From Parahaliea maris (GTDB taxonomy: Bacteria > Pseudomonadota > Gammaproteobacteria > Pseudomonadales > Halieaceae): a stretch of 64,000 nucleotides of DNA. The stretch lies in assembly GCF_008064665.1 (NCBI RefSeq), contig NZ_VRZA01000003.1, positions 62,001 to 126,000 on the forward strand, read 5' to 3'. The position numbers and the translations under genes are program-made. Shown here one piece after another: positions 18,501 through 27,327 of this stretch. The first letter of the stretch is position 1, and each line of letters starts with the position of its first letter. The notes under the pieces are model-generated. The model ran no database searches. It was not told the DNA's origin and saw only the letters and a program-made list of their open reading frames with translations.

Positions 18501-20821
18501 TCCGGCAGCGCTGCAGCTTCGGGCACAAGCGACCACACCCGCTCTTCCTTCGGCGAATATTCCGGGCTGTCGCTGTCGTTGGCCGACTCCGAGTCGACGG
18601 CGAAGTCACTCGAGGCGCTGGCCCCGTCCAGGTTGAAATCGAAACTGACCCGGTGACGGGAATCCGCCAGTGGCGACATCCAGCGGGAGTCAGCGGTCGC
18701 CGCCTCCTCAACCTCCAGTGCCGGTACTTCAAAGCTCTCGGTGAACAGTGCATTGCAGGAGTGGCCGCTGTCTCGCCAGGCAAGGCGCACACAGAAGGCA
18801 TCGCGCTCGTCCTGCTGCAGGGGCAACAGCGCCGCGGGCAGTTGCGGGTACACCTGGGCGACGGGCAAAAAGCCCTCATCGACGCTCTGGCTCCGCGACA
18901 TCGGGTCGGTTGCCAGCATCGCGTCAAGCAGCACACTGTCCTCGGGCAGCCCCAGTTCCTCAGTGCGGGAATCCAGGGCGGCAGAAATCTGCTCCATGAC
19001 CGGCGCCAGCACCCGGGTCAGGGTGGCGACCGTCGCCGGATTGAAGTCCTGCGGCAGGCTGAAATCCTGGTGATAGTCGAGGTTGGAATCCAGCGAGGGG
19101 TCGACGGAAACCACGCCTTCGGTGCGCTCTACCTCCAGCGCATCGAAATCGTAGGTGCTGTCGGCGAGTTGCCCACCCTCCAGCAGGTAGCGGTCAAACT
19201 CGCTGTCGTCGGTGGGCGGCGCGTAGCGGTTGACGTAGGTGAAGACATCCTCCGCAGCGCTATCAAGGTCCTGCGCGTCGGGTTCTGCCTTCTCATTCAG
19301 ACCAACCTCATCCAGACCGGCCTCGATCGCCTCAGCCGTCCCGGCCACCTCGACCATATCGGCTGCTACCTCGGCCACCTCCGGAATGGCTTCCGTTTCC
19401 ACGTTCTGGAAGGTCGATGGTTGCTCGACCGCAACGGGTGTTGCCTCAGGCTCCACCGGCACCGCAGTTGCAACTGGCCAGGCAAGCACCGAGGCGGACT
19501 CGACCGGTTCCTGCGCCATGTCCTCCGGCTCGATTTCGTCGCCCTGCAGATTCGCCGCGAGCGCGGCGAGATCCATCGGTTCCTCTTCATCTTCGAGGCT
19601 GGCCGTCAGCCAGCTGTCATCCTCATCCTCGAGCGCAGCCGGTTCCAGTTCGGTCAGGTCGTCAGCAATGGCCCCGGTGAGCCAGTCGCTGCCGCCTTCA
19701 AACTCGGCGGGTAACTCCTCGAAGGATGACGAAACGTCTGCAAGGCTATCTTCGGTGGCTACGTCTTCCATCGACGCCGCCAGCTCACTGAGGTCCAGCC
19801 CCTCTTCGGACACTTCCGCCTCGATATGGGGGTCGGGGGATTCCGCCACTACCCCGAGATATTCCCCGGCGTCCGCGGCTGTTTCCAGCGGCTGTTCACC
19901 AGCACTCGCTGACCAGTCTTCTGCTGTGCTCAGCCCGTCCACTGCTTCACCGTTTAGCGGCTGGACCGGATTTTCAGCGCTGGTCTCGGCGAGTGCGTCC
20001 CAGCAATTGCTGTCCGGCTGGTCCAGCGAATCGCTTTCGGCGGAGGCAACCTCAAGGTCTTCACCGAGCGAAGCCACGGCCACCGCCAGCTCCGAATCCA
20101 CCTCGACCTCAATGGCCGCAAAATCGATCCCGGCCAGTTCTTCTTCGGGAGTATCGATTGTAGAGGTTTCGCCAGCGATAGAATCTGCCACTGCGGGCTC
20201 ATCGAACGGACCAGGGTCGGTGCCCTCGATTGCCGACAGGTCGAGCGCCATCGGCGCTTCCTGGGCAAGGGGTGAGGCGTTCTCGTCAACCGGTACAGCG
20301 GAGGACTCCTGTGAGGGAGTCGCCGTCTGCTCTTCGGTGGTCACCCGCCGGTTGCGCTGCAGGGCCAGGGGCTGGGCGCCGATATCGTCGTCGTCCAGCA
20401 AACCGAGGATGTCGCTGCCATCGGCAACGCTGGAATTGGTCTCCGCTACCGGGTTGCGGGGGCGCCGATGATCGACCGCCATGAAACCGTTGTGACTGCC
20501 GCCAGGCGCCGAAGCCTGGGCGGCAGGCTTGCGCGAGTCGGAATAGATATCGCTGCCGGTATCCTCGGAGAGGACGATTTCCTCGTCGACAAAGGCGGAG
20601 AGGTCATCACCGTTGCCGGTGCCGCCCATCATGTGACGGCCGGCCACGGCCGTCTCGCTCTCGCTCAGTTCGGCAACTGGCAGTCCGTCATCGGCAAGCT
20701 TGAACAGCTTGTCCTTCTGCTCGGACATGTCCTGTTCCAGCAACCACTTGAGGGTTTTCTTGCGCTGATCCTGTTCAGGGCGGGACTTGTCGCCCTTACC
20801 GCCGCTGTCATCTGAGTACAC
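15509..20821 (-). CDS. ChpA-type hybrid chemotaxis kinase, C-terminal half as a separate gene (1770 aa)
   Basis: CheA-class histidine kinase/response regulator. The first 1000 or so residues are Asp/Glu/Ala/Ser-rich with no recognisable fold except short helical patches. Then come an Hpt domain (phospho-histidine in ILHTLKGIAKG, about residue 1043), the dimerisation region, a HATPase domain (N box HMVRNALDHGIE near 1356, G boxes DDGRGID and GRGVGMDIV), a CheW-like domain (about 1500-1640) and a C-terminal receiver (VVDDSRT, phospho-Asp in VLLDVEMP near 1694, Lys in MGKPF). The start is GTG 20821 with GGGAGA about 8 bp upstream. The N-terminal portion of a normal ChpA is encoded by the preceding gene, 40 bp away. 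Confidence 0.9.
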   Translation of the reverse strand: MYSDDSGGKGDKSRPEQDQRKKTLKWLLEQDMSEQKDKLFKLADDGLPVAELSESETAVAGRHMMGGTGNGDDLSAFVDEEIVLSEDTGSDIYSDSRKPAAQASAPGGSHNGFMAVDHRRPRNPVAETNSSVADGSDILGLLDDDDIGAQPLALQRNRRVTTEEQTATPSQESSAVPVDENASPLAQEAPMALDLSAIEGTDPGPFDEPAVADSIAGETSTIDTPEEELAGIDFAAIEVEVDSELAVAVASLGEDLEVASAESDSLDQPDSNCWDALAETSAENPVQPLNGEAVDGLSTAEDWSASAGEQPLETAADAGEYLGVVAESPDPHIEAEVSEEGLDLSELAASMEDVATEDSLADVSSSFEELPAEFEGGSDWLTGAIADDLTELEPAALEDEDDSWLTASLEDEEEPMDLAALAANLQGDEIEPEDMAQEPVESASVLAWPVATAVPVEPEATPVAVEQPSTFQNVETEAIPEVAEVAADMVEVAGTAEAIEAGLDEVGLNEKAEPDAQDLDSAAEDVFTYVNRYAPPTDDSEFDRYLLEGGQLADSTYDFDALEVERTEGVVSVDPSLDSNLDYHQDFSLPQDFNPATVATLTRVLAPVMEQISAALDSRTEELGLPEDSVLLDAMLATDPMSRSQSVDEGFLPVAQVYPQLPAALLPLQQDERDAFCVRLAWRDSGHSCNALFTESFEVPALEVEEAATADSRWMSPLADSRHRVSFDFNLDGASASSDFAVDSESANDSDSPEYSPKEERVWSLVPEAAALPDEQETAGESVDLAAEDTLPPVDALEAIDLLAPDDEPEPFDDLEVFAAFETSDSAEPFNSLEPVDSPEQLDNGLAATETNAWQAPDDVLGGTEDVSSPELVLDDAGEDAEPQEEIASSFSDDDLDDWDEQTTALDDVDVDALFDSLGGGEADIEDICGIALDEFEQEEELSDPTTALPESFSVSEQSESPEAPAPVSPEREADATTDMAWCIPSNIRFNYTNSSGTEVFRDFLEAFLEEGAVEIEKLEDAIGQWEQDIDSPAGEMLVPRILHTLKGIAKGIGLQRYGTLIHNFETLLEGLARPEPGAEESYFRIVNAWLDAAVNGFAHIQDTETDVSSELPLAEGVVQPLQQEDAADSVDSDSPVHRDAAVVPQAREKQQDKRIADEGAKALAAQQTIRMTSEALDHLLNLNNQAQQLGVRASQSNFRGKRSVAELGTRLSSVRSHISKIADRALQNVTARGGRADSELDALEMDRYSELQEAASILREAVEDLDDLIHVSSRQTASTEALLKQQAAVISSLGTSIRDARVVPVSRLMPGLRRIVRTVGADLGKQVNFRVLNEIGKLDRDSHVCCQIILEHMVRNALDHGIESPEQRREAGKTETGLVSIDVRKDGSDYLIRLADDGRGIDPEVIREVAIARGLEVNASELSDQDALRLIFHKGFSTAAKLSEISGRGVGMDIVISELQQIGGDIEIDSIVGEGTTFTVRVPSNVNVNGALLVKAGEASYAVPLDGLVAVEQVPVAGFYQAITGGTKLDIFELECEPAYLATICNGDKLPDPGSWVGDTVPVIVAGNEERYMAIAVDDVEEALELVIRSLGAQFAQVPGVAGGATTSDGQAIVALDLNALVRSIASNVMSAEPFEREKSERLLVLVVDDSRTQRMVATNQLDSIGVETVTAENGMVAIDLLNTTHRLPDIVLLDVEMPVKDGIQTLREIRKSARYKHLPVIMVTSRTGPKHRALAQEAGCNGYMGKPFNFPVLVEQISQLTGYKLQIN

Positions 20822-20861
20822 GATGCGTCTCCCTGTCCTGTGCTATTACCGAGCTCGGAGC

Positions 20862-23318
20862 TCAGGAGTGTCCCGCCGGATGCAGCGCGGAAGTTTCGGA
20901 CCCGGGCCCCGTGGCAGGGGGTACGCCCGCGTCATCCAGCTGCGGCATATCCGAGGCGAGGTCATCGACCCCGTTTTCTGCCATGCGGAAGCAGCGATTG
21001 GTCAGTTCGCGTGTCGTGGTCACGTCAAATCCAGCGGCGTCGCCAAAGGAGGCAACCAGGCCGGGTAGCGCATCTACCACGTCCCGTAACAGCGCCTGCA
21101 ACTTGTCATCGGGTGCTATGTCGCCATCCAGTACCCGGTCCAGCAGATCCTGGGCCGACCACCCCAACTCGCCCAGGACGTTGGCACCCACCGCACGGCC
21201 ATTTCCCTTGAAGGTATGGAAGTGGCGGCGGATATCCTTCAGGTGGTCGTTGGCTTCCGGATCCAGCTCCCAAACCGTCATCAGGCGCGCCAGCTCTTCA
21301 ACGATTTCCTCCGATTCCTCGAGGAAGACTTCGCGAAATTCGGGCGGGATATCCCTGTCCTCTACATAGTTGCGCGCCGGCGCGGCCGCCACGGACGCCG
21401 TTTCCTCCGCGCCGGTTTCCGGCACGGCCACGGCGGCACCGGCAGACAGCTCCGCGCCGTAGCGATCCAGCTCTGCCGCCCGCTGCTCGGCAAAGGCGAT
21501 CATGTGTGCGGTGTCGTCCAGCGGGTCGATCAGGGTGCGCTGCAGGTGCAGTTCGATCTGGGCAAAAGCATCGGCAAAACAACGGAAAGCTTCGTCCTCG
21601 TGAACACAGCCCGCCTTGCTGGCCGCCTCCAGCCAGCGGCGGCACTGCTCCATCACGTTGCCTTCCCGCTCCATGCCGGCAAAGGTCAGGGCGCCGGCAA
21701 TTTCCGACAGCAACTGGATGGAGATGCTCATCGCCTTGCGTTCGGGGGTCTTGTCGAGCTGGGCCTCGAACTTACAGGCAAGGTCATACAGCAGGTCGAG
21801 GTCAGCCTCCCCGTTATCGGCGTCAAACACCGCCTTGCGCAGTTCTGCGTGCCCTTTGTCCGTCTTGTTCAGGTAGCGGTGCAGGGCGTGGGTCAGCTTC
21901 AGCGTGTCTTCCATGCCGAAGGGCTTGCGCTTGAGGGCATTGGCCAGCGCCTTGCCACGCAGGATCGCATGCAGGTGGTTTTCCACCAGCGCCATCTGTC
22001 CGAAGGTCGCCTTGACCACGCTCTCCCGCAGTTCGAACTCGCGGCTGGAAAATGAGCTGCAAACGCCGTGTTCGAGCTTGTATTCCACGTCCAGCTTCAC
22101 GTCGACAATGCCGCGCACGATACTGGTGATGGCCTGGTCGAGCTTCACCTCGTCGTTGCGATAATCTCCCCGGTACAGGCTCTGCAGTTTGTTGTAGACC
22201 GATTGCAGGGAGTCGGCGTGGGCATCATGCCCGGCTGCAGTGAGGCGGAACATGGCCTGTTCGACGTGATCGACCACCTCGGCACCATCCGCCTCGCTGG
22301 ACGCCTTGATCGCGTTCAGGTCGTTGGCGTTGATGAAGTCCGCAGCGGCGTTGAGGTGTTCCAGCGCGCTGCTCAGGGCGGTGACCAGGGCATCGATATG
22401 GATCAGGCCGCGCTGGCTTTCCTCCAGCGTATTGTCGTCAATGCCGAACACTTCACGAATGTTGGCGATATGTACCGGCTTGGCGCGACAGGATGCGATG
22501 TAATAAAGCATCTGCTGCAGATAGGCGTTGTAGTCCACGCTGGGGTCAACCTCACCGCCATTCTCGCGTGCGTACTTGATCATGAAGGCGCCGGTCTTGA
22601 ACACCTGGGCAATACATTCGTCCGGCACGATCAGGCCACCGGCAATGCCTTCACAGAGACCCACCTGGGTAAACCAGAACCGCTCCGGCTCGGTACCCAC
22701 AAACAGGGACTGCATCTTGCGGGCGATGCGGGCGACCGTTTTCATGCTCTCGCCCACGTTACGCTTGCGCAATGCAGACTTGGCCATTTCCAGGTACAGC
22801 GCCAGCATGACGTTGGCGCGACTGCGAATCTCCTCATCGGAAGCCGGGCTGGCACCTGCGGTTATCCCGAGTCCTTCGGGGATATCCATGTGAAAGAAGA
22901 AGGCCTGGGGCCGCGGGCGCTCCCCGACCCAGCGACGCAGGTCGTTGACGTACTGCTCAAGACCCTGCCCCGTGTCGAGGCGGGATGTCTGTACATGGGC
23001 CAGGTAGGCCGGCAGGATCTTGAAGGCCTGCATCAGCCCGCCCATGGTGAGCTTGCGACGCTCGCCCTGAACCCGGTCCTTGTAAAGGAAATTGAGGCTG
23101 CGCTCCATCTCGATGGACAGCATCTCGCCCTTCTTGATCCCCAGTGCGCGCAGGGTGGAGGTAATCTGGTGCACGGCCCACATGCACTGCAGCAGCGGCT
23201 TCTTCTGGCTCATGTCCTTGCTGTATTCCACCAGGGCCTGCTCGGCGTTTTCCGCCTGCTTGTTCATCAACCCGATGACCCACTTGAGGGACACAATGTC
23301 GGTCTTGCTAGTCACCAC
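20862..23318 (-). CDS. ChpA-like N-terminal protein with Hpt domain (818 aa)
   Basis: Corresponds to the amino-terminal part of ChpA: it opens with IVSLKWVIGLMNKQAENAEQ, comparable to the ALEWVKGEI opening of Pseudomonas ChpA. It continues with a long helical region (about 1-640) of divergent Hpt-like bundles. A clear Hpt domain follows at about 660-760 with the phospho-histidine in HFHTFKGNGRAVGANVLGEL. No kinase domain is present, so phosphate must come from the adjacent kinase gene (inference). Two consecutive GTG codons (23318, 23315) follow a GGAGG; the second has the better spacing. The start overlaps the CheR stop by about 11 bp. Confidence 0.85.
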   Translation of the reverse strand: MVTSKTDIVSLKWVIGLMNKQAENAEQALVEYSKDMSQKKPLLQCMWAVHQITSTLRALGIKKGEMLSIEMERSLNFLYKDRVQGERRKLTMGGLMQAFKILPAYLAHVQTSRLDTGQGLEQYVNDLRRWVGERPRPQAFFFHMDIPEGLGITAGASPASDEEIRSRANVMLALYLEMAKSALRKRNVGESMKTVARIARKMQSLFVGTEPERFWFTQVGLCEGIAGGLIVPDECIAQVFKTGAFMIKYARENGGEVDPSVDYNAYLQQMLYYIASCRAKPVHIANIREVFGIDDNTLEESQRGLIHIDALVTALSSALEHLNAAADFINANDLNAIKASSEADGAEVVDHVEQAMFRLTAAGHDAHADSLQSVYNKLQSLYRGDYRNDEVKLDQAITSIVRGIVDVKLDVEYKLEHGVCSSFSSREFELRESVVKATFGQMALVENHLHAILRGKALANALKRKPFGMEDTLKLTHALHRYLNKTDKGHAELRKAVFDADNGEADLDLLYDLACKFEAQLDKTPERKAMSISIQLLSEIAGALTFAGMEREGNVMEQCRRWLEAASKAGCVHEDEAFRCFADAFAQIELHLQRTLIDPLDDTAHMIAFAEQRAAELDRYGAELSAGAAVAVPETGAEETASVAAAPARNYVEDRDIPPEFREVFLEESEEIVEELARLMTVWELDPEANDHLKDIRRHFHTFKGNGRAVGANVLGELGWSAQDLLDRVLDGDIAPDDKLQALLRDVVDALPGLVASFGDAAGFDVTTTRELTNRCFRMAENGVDDLASDMPQLDDAGVPPATGPGSETSALHPAGHS

Positions 23319-24174
23319 TTACACCTCCGGTTTTTTTATAGGCGGTCACGCCAGGCCAGGTCGCGCGTTGCATGCATGGGTGCTTCCAGCCAAGGTCTTC
23401 GCCGGCGCCAAGCACCAGCAAGCCACCGTCGCGCAGTCGGTCCACCAACTGATCAATAATCCAGAGCTGGACGTCGCGCTCGAAATAGATCAGTACGTTC
23501 TGACAGACAATGACATTGAAATCGGCGAAGGGGGCGTCATTCACGTGTAGCAGATTGCTGTGGAAAAAGTGGCAGCGGGCACGGATCGCGTCATCGATTG
23601 CCCACCACTGGTCGCTGACACGGTGGGTATAGCCACGGCGATAGGGCGCGGGGATGCGGGCTATCGCGCCTTCCCGGTAACGCCCCTGTTGCGCCTCGGT
23701 TACCGCGCCAAAGCTGATGTCGGTACCGATCCCGTGCCACTCGAGCCAGGGCTCGCGAGCATGCAGGCGCTGCTCGACCACCATCGCAATCGAGTACAGC
23801 TCCTGTCCGGCACTGCAGCCGGCACTCCAGAAAGAGAATCCATTGCCGGTGTCTTCACGCTGCAACCAGGCGTCAACATATTCCCCGACTGCTTCGAGGG
23901 CAGCCGGCTGGCGGAAGAATCGCGTCTCCTTGACAGTGAGCAGATCCACCAGCGCCAACCACTCGGCCCGGGCGCTGATACTGTCGTCGATCAGGGCCAG
24001 GTATTCGTCACAATCACACAGACCCAGCGCCTGCATGCGCTCGCCGATACAGGCCTCGATCACCCCCAGGGGGCTCTCGATGCGGATCCCCGCACGCCGC
24101 TGCAGCTGCTGCATCAGCAGCTGGAACTGGCGCCCGTTCAGGTGGGGACTCAACTGGCGAGCGGAAAGGCTCAT
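23308..24174 (-). CDS. CheR-type chemoreceptor methyltransferase, PilK position
   Basis: SAM-dependent glutamate O-methyltransferase acting on the adjacent receptor. The 288 aa include an N-terminal helical CheR domain with TVKETRFFRQP, the SAM-binding motif FWSAGCSAGQELYSIAM and the conserved VIVCQNVLIYF. The ATGA overlap with the receptor gene indicates coupling. The position between pilJ-like and chpA-like genes matches PilK of Pil-Chp. Confidence 0.9.
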   Translation of the reverse strand: MSLSARQLSPHLNGRQFQLLMQQLQRRAGIRIESPLGVIEACIGERMQALGLCDCDEYLALIDDSISARAEWLALVDLLTVKETRFFRQPAALEAVGEYVDAWLQREDTGNGFSFWSAGCSAGQELYSIAMVVEQRLHAREPWLEWHGIGTDISFGAVTEAQQGRYREGAIARIPAPYRRGYTHRVSDQWWAIDDAIRARCHFFHSNLLHVNDAPFADFNVIVCQNVLIYFERDVQLWIIDQLVDRLRDGGLLVLGAGEDLGWKHPCMQRATWPGVTAYKKTGGVSGD

Positions 24175-26267
24175 ACGGAGACTTTCTCCTCGGCGCCGGC
24201 TTTCTCGAGCTCACTCATCTCCCGCTCATCGTAGAGCTTGGCGGGGGAGGGAATGTGTTTCATGTCGTCCAGTTCGGCCAGGCCGCTGTCGCCGGCCGCG
24301 GCGTCTTCCTCGATGCGGAACTGGCTCAGGCTCTGGGCCACGGCGCGCATCGACTGCTGCAGTGCGCTCACGCCACCCTGGGTTTCCTCGCTGTATTCGG
24401 AAATGTCCAGGTTGCGCTCGCGAATCTCGGCCATGGAACTGTTCATGTGCTGGGCGCTGTCCGCCGACTGGCCGGCCGCATCATCCACCGAGTTAATGAT
24501 GGCGGTAATCTCGTTGGAGCCCTCGTTGATTTCCTCCAGCGAGGCATCGAGGCGATCGATGTACTCGAGGATGGTGACAACGGTGCCCACCGTATTTTCC
24601 ATGGACGAAAGGTTTTCCGCCGACAGGTTCTGCAGCATGCGCACTTCTGAAATAACCTTGCGGCCCTCTTCTTCGGCTTCCCGCAGCAGGTCGCCGATCG
24701 CCTCGGCAATGCCGAGGAAGGGCCGGCCGTGTTCGCCGGCTTTCTCGGCCTCGATACGGGTGTTGATCGCCACAACCGAGATTTTGGTATTCAGGGCCTG
24801 GATGTACTCTGCAGCCGTTGTTACCGACTGGATCAGCTCGCCCTGGCGTTTGGCCGACTTGGAGGTTTCCTGGACCGATTCCCGGACGTCAGCCGATGCC
24901 TTCGACATGTCCTTGGTCAGCTCGTAACCGCGTGCCACCTGCAGCCGGTTGCGCTCGGAGGTCTGGGCGGCTTTCACGGTAGAGGCCTTGATCTGCTCAC
25001 TGGTGCGCACCATCTCGGTGGCGGCAGTGGTGGACTCCACCACCGAACGGGTCAGTTCCTTGCCTTTCTCCACCTGGCCCTGGGCGGTTTTACCGATCTT
25101 GTTGATCTCGTCTACGGCGATCTCGAACGGCGTGCGGATGTTGCGGATCAGCTCACGCTGGCGGCCTGTCGAGGCGTTGATCTCCCGGGCGATGTCCTGG
25201 GTAACAGTATTGGCTTCGGGTGCACGTACGGTGAGGTCACCCTCGGAAATTTTGACCAGTGCGCCGTTGATTTCCTCGACCCCCTGCTCGGTATACACCA
25301 CTCGCTGACGCTGGTTGCGGAACATGAGAATCAGCAGGGCCACCGACAGCAGTGCCGGCGCGCCGAACAGTACCATCAGGGTACTGCGATCGTTGACGCG
25401 AGCACTGGTCATCCGGTCGATGGCGGGGAACAGGGCGGAGATGGCATCGGAGAGAGCGGCACTGGATACCGCCACCGACTGGCGGGCCACCGCGGCACCG
25501 CGCAGCTCCGGAGCGGCTTCGGCAATCTGCTCGATAGAGGTGGAGACAACCGCGAACAGCTTGTTGGCGGAGTCGATTGCGTCGATTGCGTCAGCATCCG
25601 CAAGGCGCTGAACGCCCATCACCTTGTTGCCGTTGCGCAGGGCGTCCACGGTGCGGTTGAAGTCCGCCGCATCGGTGCGAAATTCATCTGCGGCACGCTG
25701 GTTTTCGGGACCCCCGGCGAGAATCTTGTCGATGTTGCGGGCAATACGCTCGGTCAGCCACAGGGTTTTCTGGGCCGCGGTAATCGTGTTACTGGAAACA
25801 GACTCATCCAGCAGGATATCGACCACTGCCGCGAACTCGCTCTGGATGGGACGAATGTTGGTTTCCATCTCGGCCGATACGCCATGGATAAAGACAATGC
25901 GCGGCCCGGCGTCCACCAGCGTTCGGGCCGCCGCCTCGATGGGCTCCCACTGGCTGGCGATCTCAGTGACCTCGGCATCCAGGCCGGAGCCCTGCAGGGA
26001 AGCAAGTGAAGCATTGAATTGCTCGACCTGGGCATTGAGCTGGTCGAAGGTCTGCTGGGCACCCTGCTCGGTCTCCCGCGCACGGGCGACAACCTGCTGG
26101 GCCTGCAGGCGCAATTCATTGGCCATGCTCCGGTGCTCGCCTTCCTCACCGGCATCCTGCTGGATCATGACGAACGTATAAATTACGCCGCCGAGGCAGG
26201 CCAGGATGGCCAGTGCAATAACGCCCACCCAGAAGGAGGAAGCTGCACTTTTCTTCACATCGGTCAT
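24171..26267 (-). CDS. Methyl-accepting chemoreceptor, PilJ position
   Basis: Inner-membrane receptor of 698 aa. It has TM1 at about 12-34, a periplasmic helical sensor (about 35-295), TM2 at about 296-316, HAMP (about 320-375) and a long cytoplasmic coiled coil. The signalling tip reads ISVVAINTRIEAEKAGEHG, recognisably the MCP hairpin but clearly different from the canonical QTNILALNAAVEAARAGE. The C-terminal tail beyond about 645 is acidic. It overlaps neighbours by 4 bp on both sides. It would feed the ChpA-type kinase and, by analogy, twitching or surface sensing. Confidence 0.88.
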   Translation of the reverse strand: MTDVKKSAASSFWVGVIALAILACLGGVIYTFVMIQQDAGEEGEHRSMANELRLQAQQVVARARETEQGAQQTFDQLNAQVEQFNASLASLQGSGLDAEVTEIASQWEPIEAAARTLVDAGPRIVFIHGVSAEMETNIRPIQSEFAAVVDILLDESVSSNTITAAQKTLWLTERIARNIDKILAGGPENQRAADEFRTDAADFNRTVDALRNGNKVMGVQRLADADAIDAIDSANKLFAVVSTSIEQIAEAAPELRGAAVARQSVAVSSAALSDAISALFPAIDRMTSARVNDRSTLMVLFGAPALLSVALLILMFRNQRQRVVYTEQGVEEINGALVKISEGDLTVRAPEANTVTQDIAREINASTGRQRELIRNIRTPFEIAVDEINKIGKTAQGQVEKGKELTRSVVESTTAATEMVRTSEQIKASTVKAAQTSERNRLQVARGYELTKDMSKASADVRESVQETSKSAKRQGELIQSVTTAAEYIQALNTKISVVAINTRIEAEKAGEHGRPFLGIAEAIGDLLREAEEEGRKVISEVRMLQNLSAENLSSMENTVGTVVTILEYIDRLDASLEEINEGSNEITAIINSVDDAAGQSADSAQHMNSSMAEIRERNLDISEYSEETQGGVSALQQSMRAVAQSLSQFRIEEDAAAGDSGLAELDDMKHIPSPAKLYDEREMSELEKAGAEEKVSV

Positions 26268-26827
26268 GAGATTTGATCCTCGTTATGGTCCCCTGTCGTC
26301 GCCGAAGCATTACCGAGGTCGCTATCGGAGACGAGTTTGTCGATATCCAGTACCGCCAGAAACTGCTCGTTATAGTGAAAGCCACCGAGGCTGAACTCGG
26401 CGACATCTTCATCAACGGGGTGCGCCATGTCGCGCTCCTCGATGGGAAATTTGAGATCGCGGTGCACACCGCTCAGGGTGAGTCCGAAGTGCAGGCCCTG
26501 GCGCCGCACTACCATGCAGTACTCCCGCACCCGACCGGTATAAGGTTGGCGGCGGAGCAAGACGTCACCGGAAAAAATCGGCAACAGACCACCCTTGTGG
26601 GAAGCCAGCCCCAACACCCAGGGCTTGGTACCCGGGATGGGAGTCACGGCAGGCGTTTCGATAATTTCATCCAGCTCCCCGGCCCCGATCAGCATCGGCA
26701 CACCCGCAATACCCAGGTGAGTCCCCACCCAGTACATCACGTGCTGGTCGCGTGCCGGACTCGGCGCCGCAGCCTGTGCGTAATATTGTTCCAGTTCGCG
26801 GAACGCTGACAGGGCGCTGGAAGTCAT
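26264..26827 (-). CDS. CheW-like coupling protein, PilI position
   Basis: Adaptor linking receptor and kinase. The 187 aa hold one CheW domain (about 30-170) with family-typical features: IAGVPMLIGAGELDEIIE, PWVLGLASHKGGLLPIFSG and the final strand FLAVLDIDKLV. It starts 3 bp after the pilG-like gene and overlaps the receptor start by 4 bp (ATGA), so it is part of the same operon. Confidence 0.87.
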   Translation of the reverse strand: MTSSALSAFRELEQYYAQAAAPSPARDQHVMYWVGTHLGIAGVPMLIGAGELDEIIETPAVTPIPGTKPWVLGLASHKGGLLPIFSGDVLLRRQPYTGRVREYCMVVRRQGLHFGLTLSGVHRDLKFPIEERDMAHPVDEDVAEFSLGGFHYNEQFLAVLDIDKLVSDSDLGNASATTGDHNEDQIS

Positions 26828-26830
26828 CGA

Positions 26831-27241
26831 TCAGGCCGCCCGACGAGCACCGGTGTGATCGGCAATCAACTGCCTCAGCACGGAGTCCGGCGGAATTTTG
26901 GTGACATGGGCGGTGGCGCCACGCGCCTGGCCCTTGGCAATGTCGAAAATGCCATCGGAGGAGGAGAGCATGATCACCGGCGTGTTGCGGGTGTCCTCTG
27001 CGTTACGGATCAGGGTACAGGTCTGGTATCCGTCCAGCTCCGGCATGGTGATATCGAGAAAAATAATATCGGGCTTGAAGCGGCGCAGCATGCCGAGCGC
27101 CTTGTAGCCGTCTTCGGCGCATTCCACTTCACAACCCATGTTTCTGAGCGTGTGCGACATCATCATGCGGATGGTTTTTGCATCATCCACAATGGCGACT
27201 TTGACGCCGCTGATATCGAGCTCTTCTGTCTGGTCCGTCAT
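26831..27241 (-). CDS. PilG-like single-domain response regulator
   Basis: Receiver-only protein (136 aa from ATG 27241; AGG about 8 bp upstream). Motifs are VAIVDDAKTIR (acidic pocket), IIFLDITMPELDGYQTC (phospho-Asp), VIMLSSSDGIFDIAKG (conserved Ser/Thr region) and the Lys in HVTKIPP. The DGYQTC and SSxDGxFDxAKG stretches are those of PilG. The usual K-P-F after the lysine is replaced by K-I-P-P. Unlike Pseudomonas there is no adjacent pilH. Confidence 0.88.
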   Translation of the reverse strand: MTDQTEELDISGVKVAIVDDAKTIRMMMSHTLRNMGCEVECAEDGYKALGMLRRFKPDIIFLDITMPELDGYQTCTLIRNAEDTRNTPVIMLSSSDGIFDIAKGQARGATAHVTKIPPDSVLRQLIADHTGARRAA

Positions 27242-27327
27242 TTGTAACCTCGCAGCTTCTGATTCCGGCGCCACAGTGCGGGCGTCCGGCGTTCACAGTA
27301 TTTAAATTGGGCATCGGCGCTTCAAGG

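Noticed and set aside
19239-20471. 410-aa plus-strand Ser-rich open frame
   Set aside because: Mirror of the acidic region of the chemosensory kinase gene; serine richness follows from the opposite-strand Asp/Glu codons.
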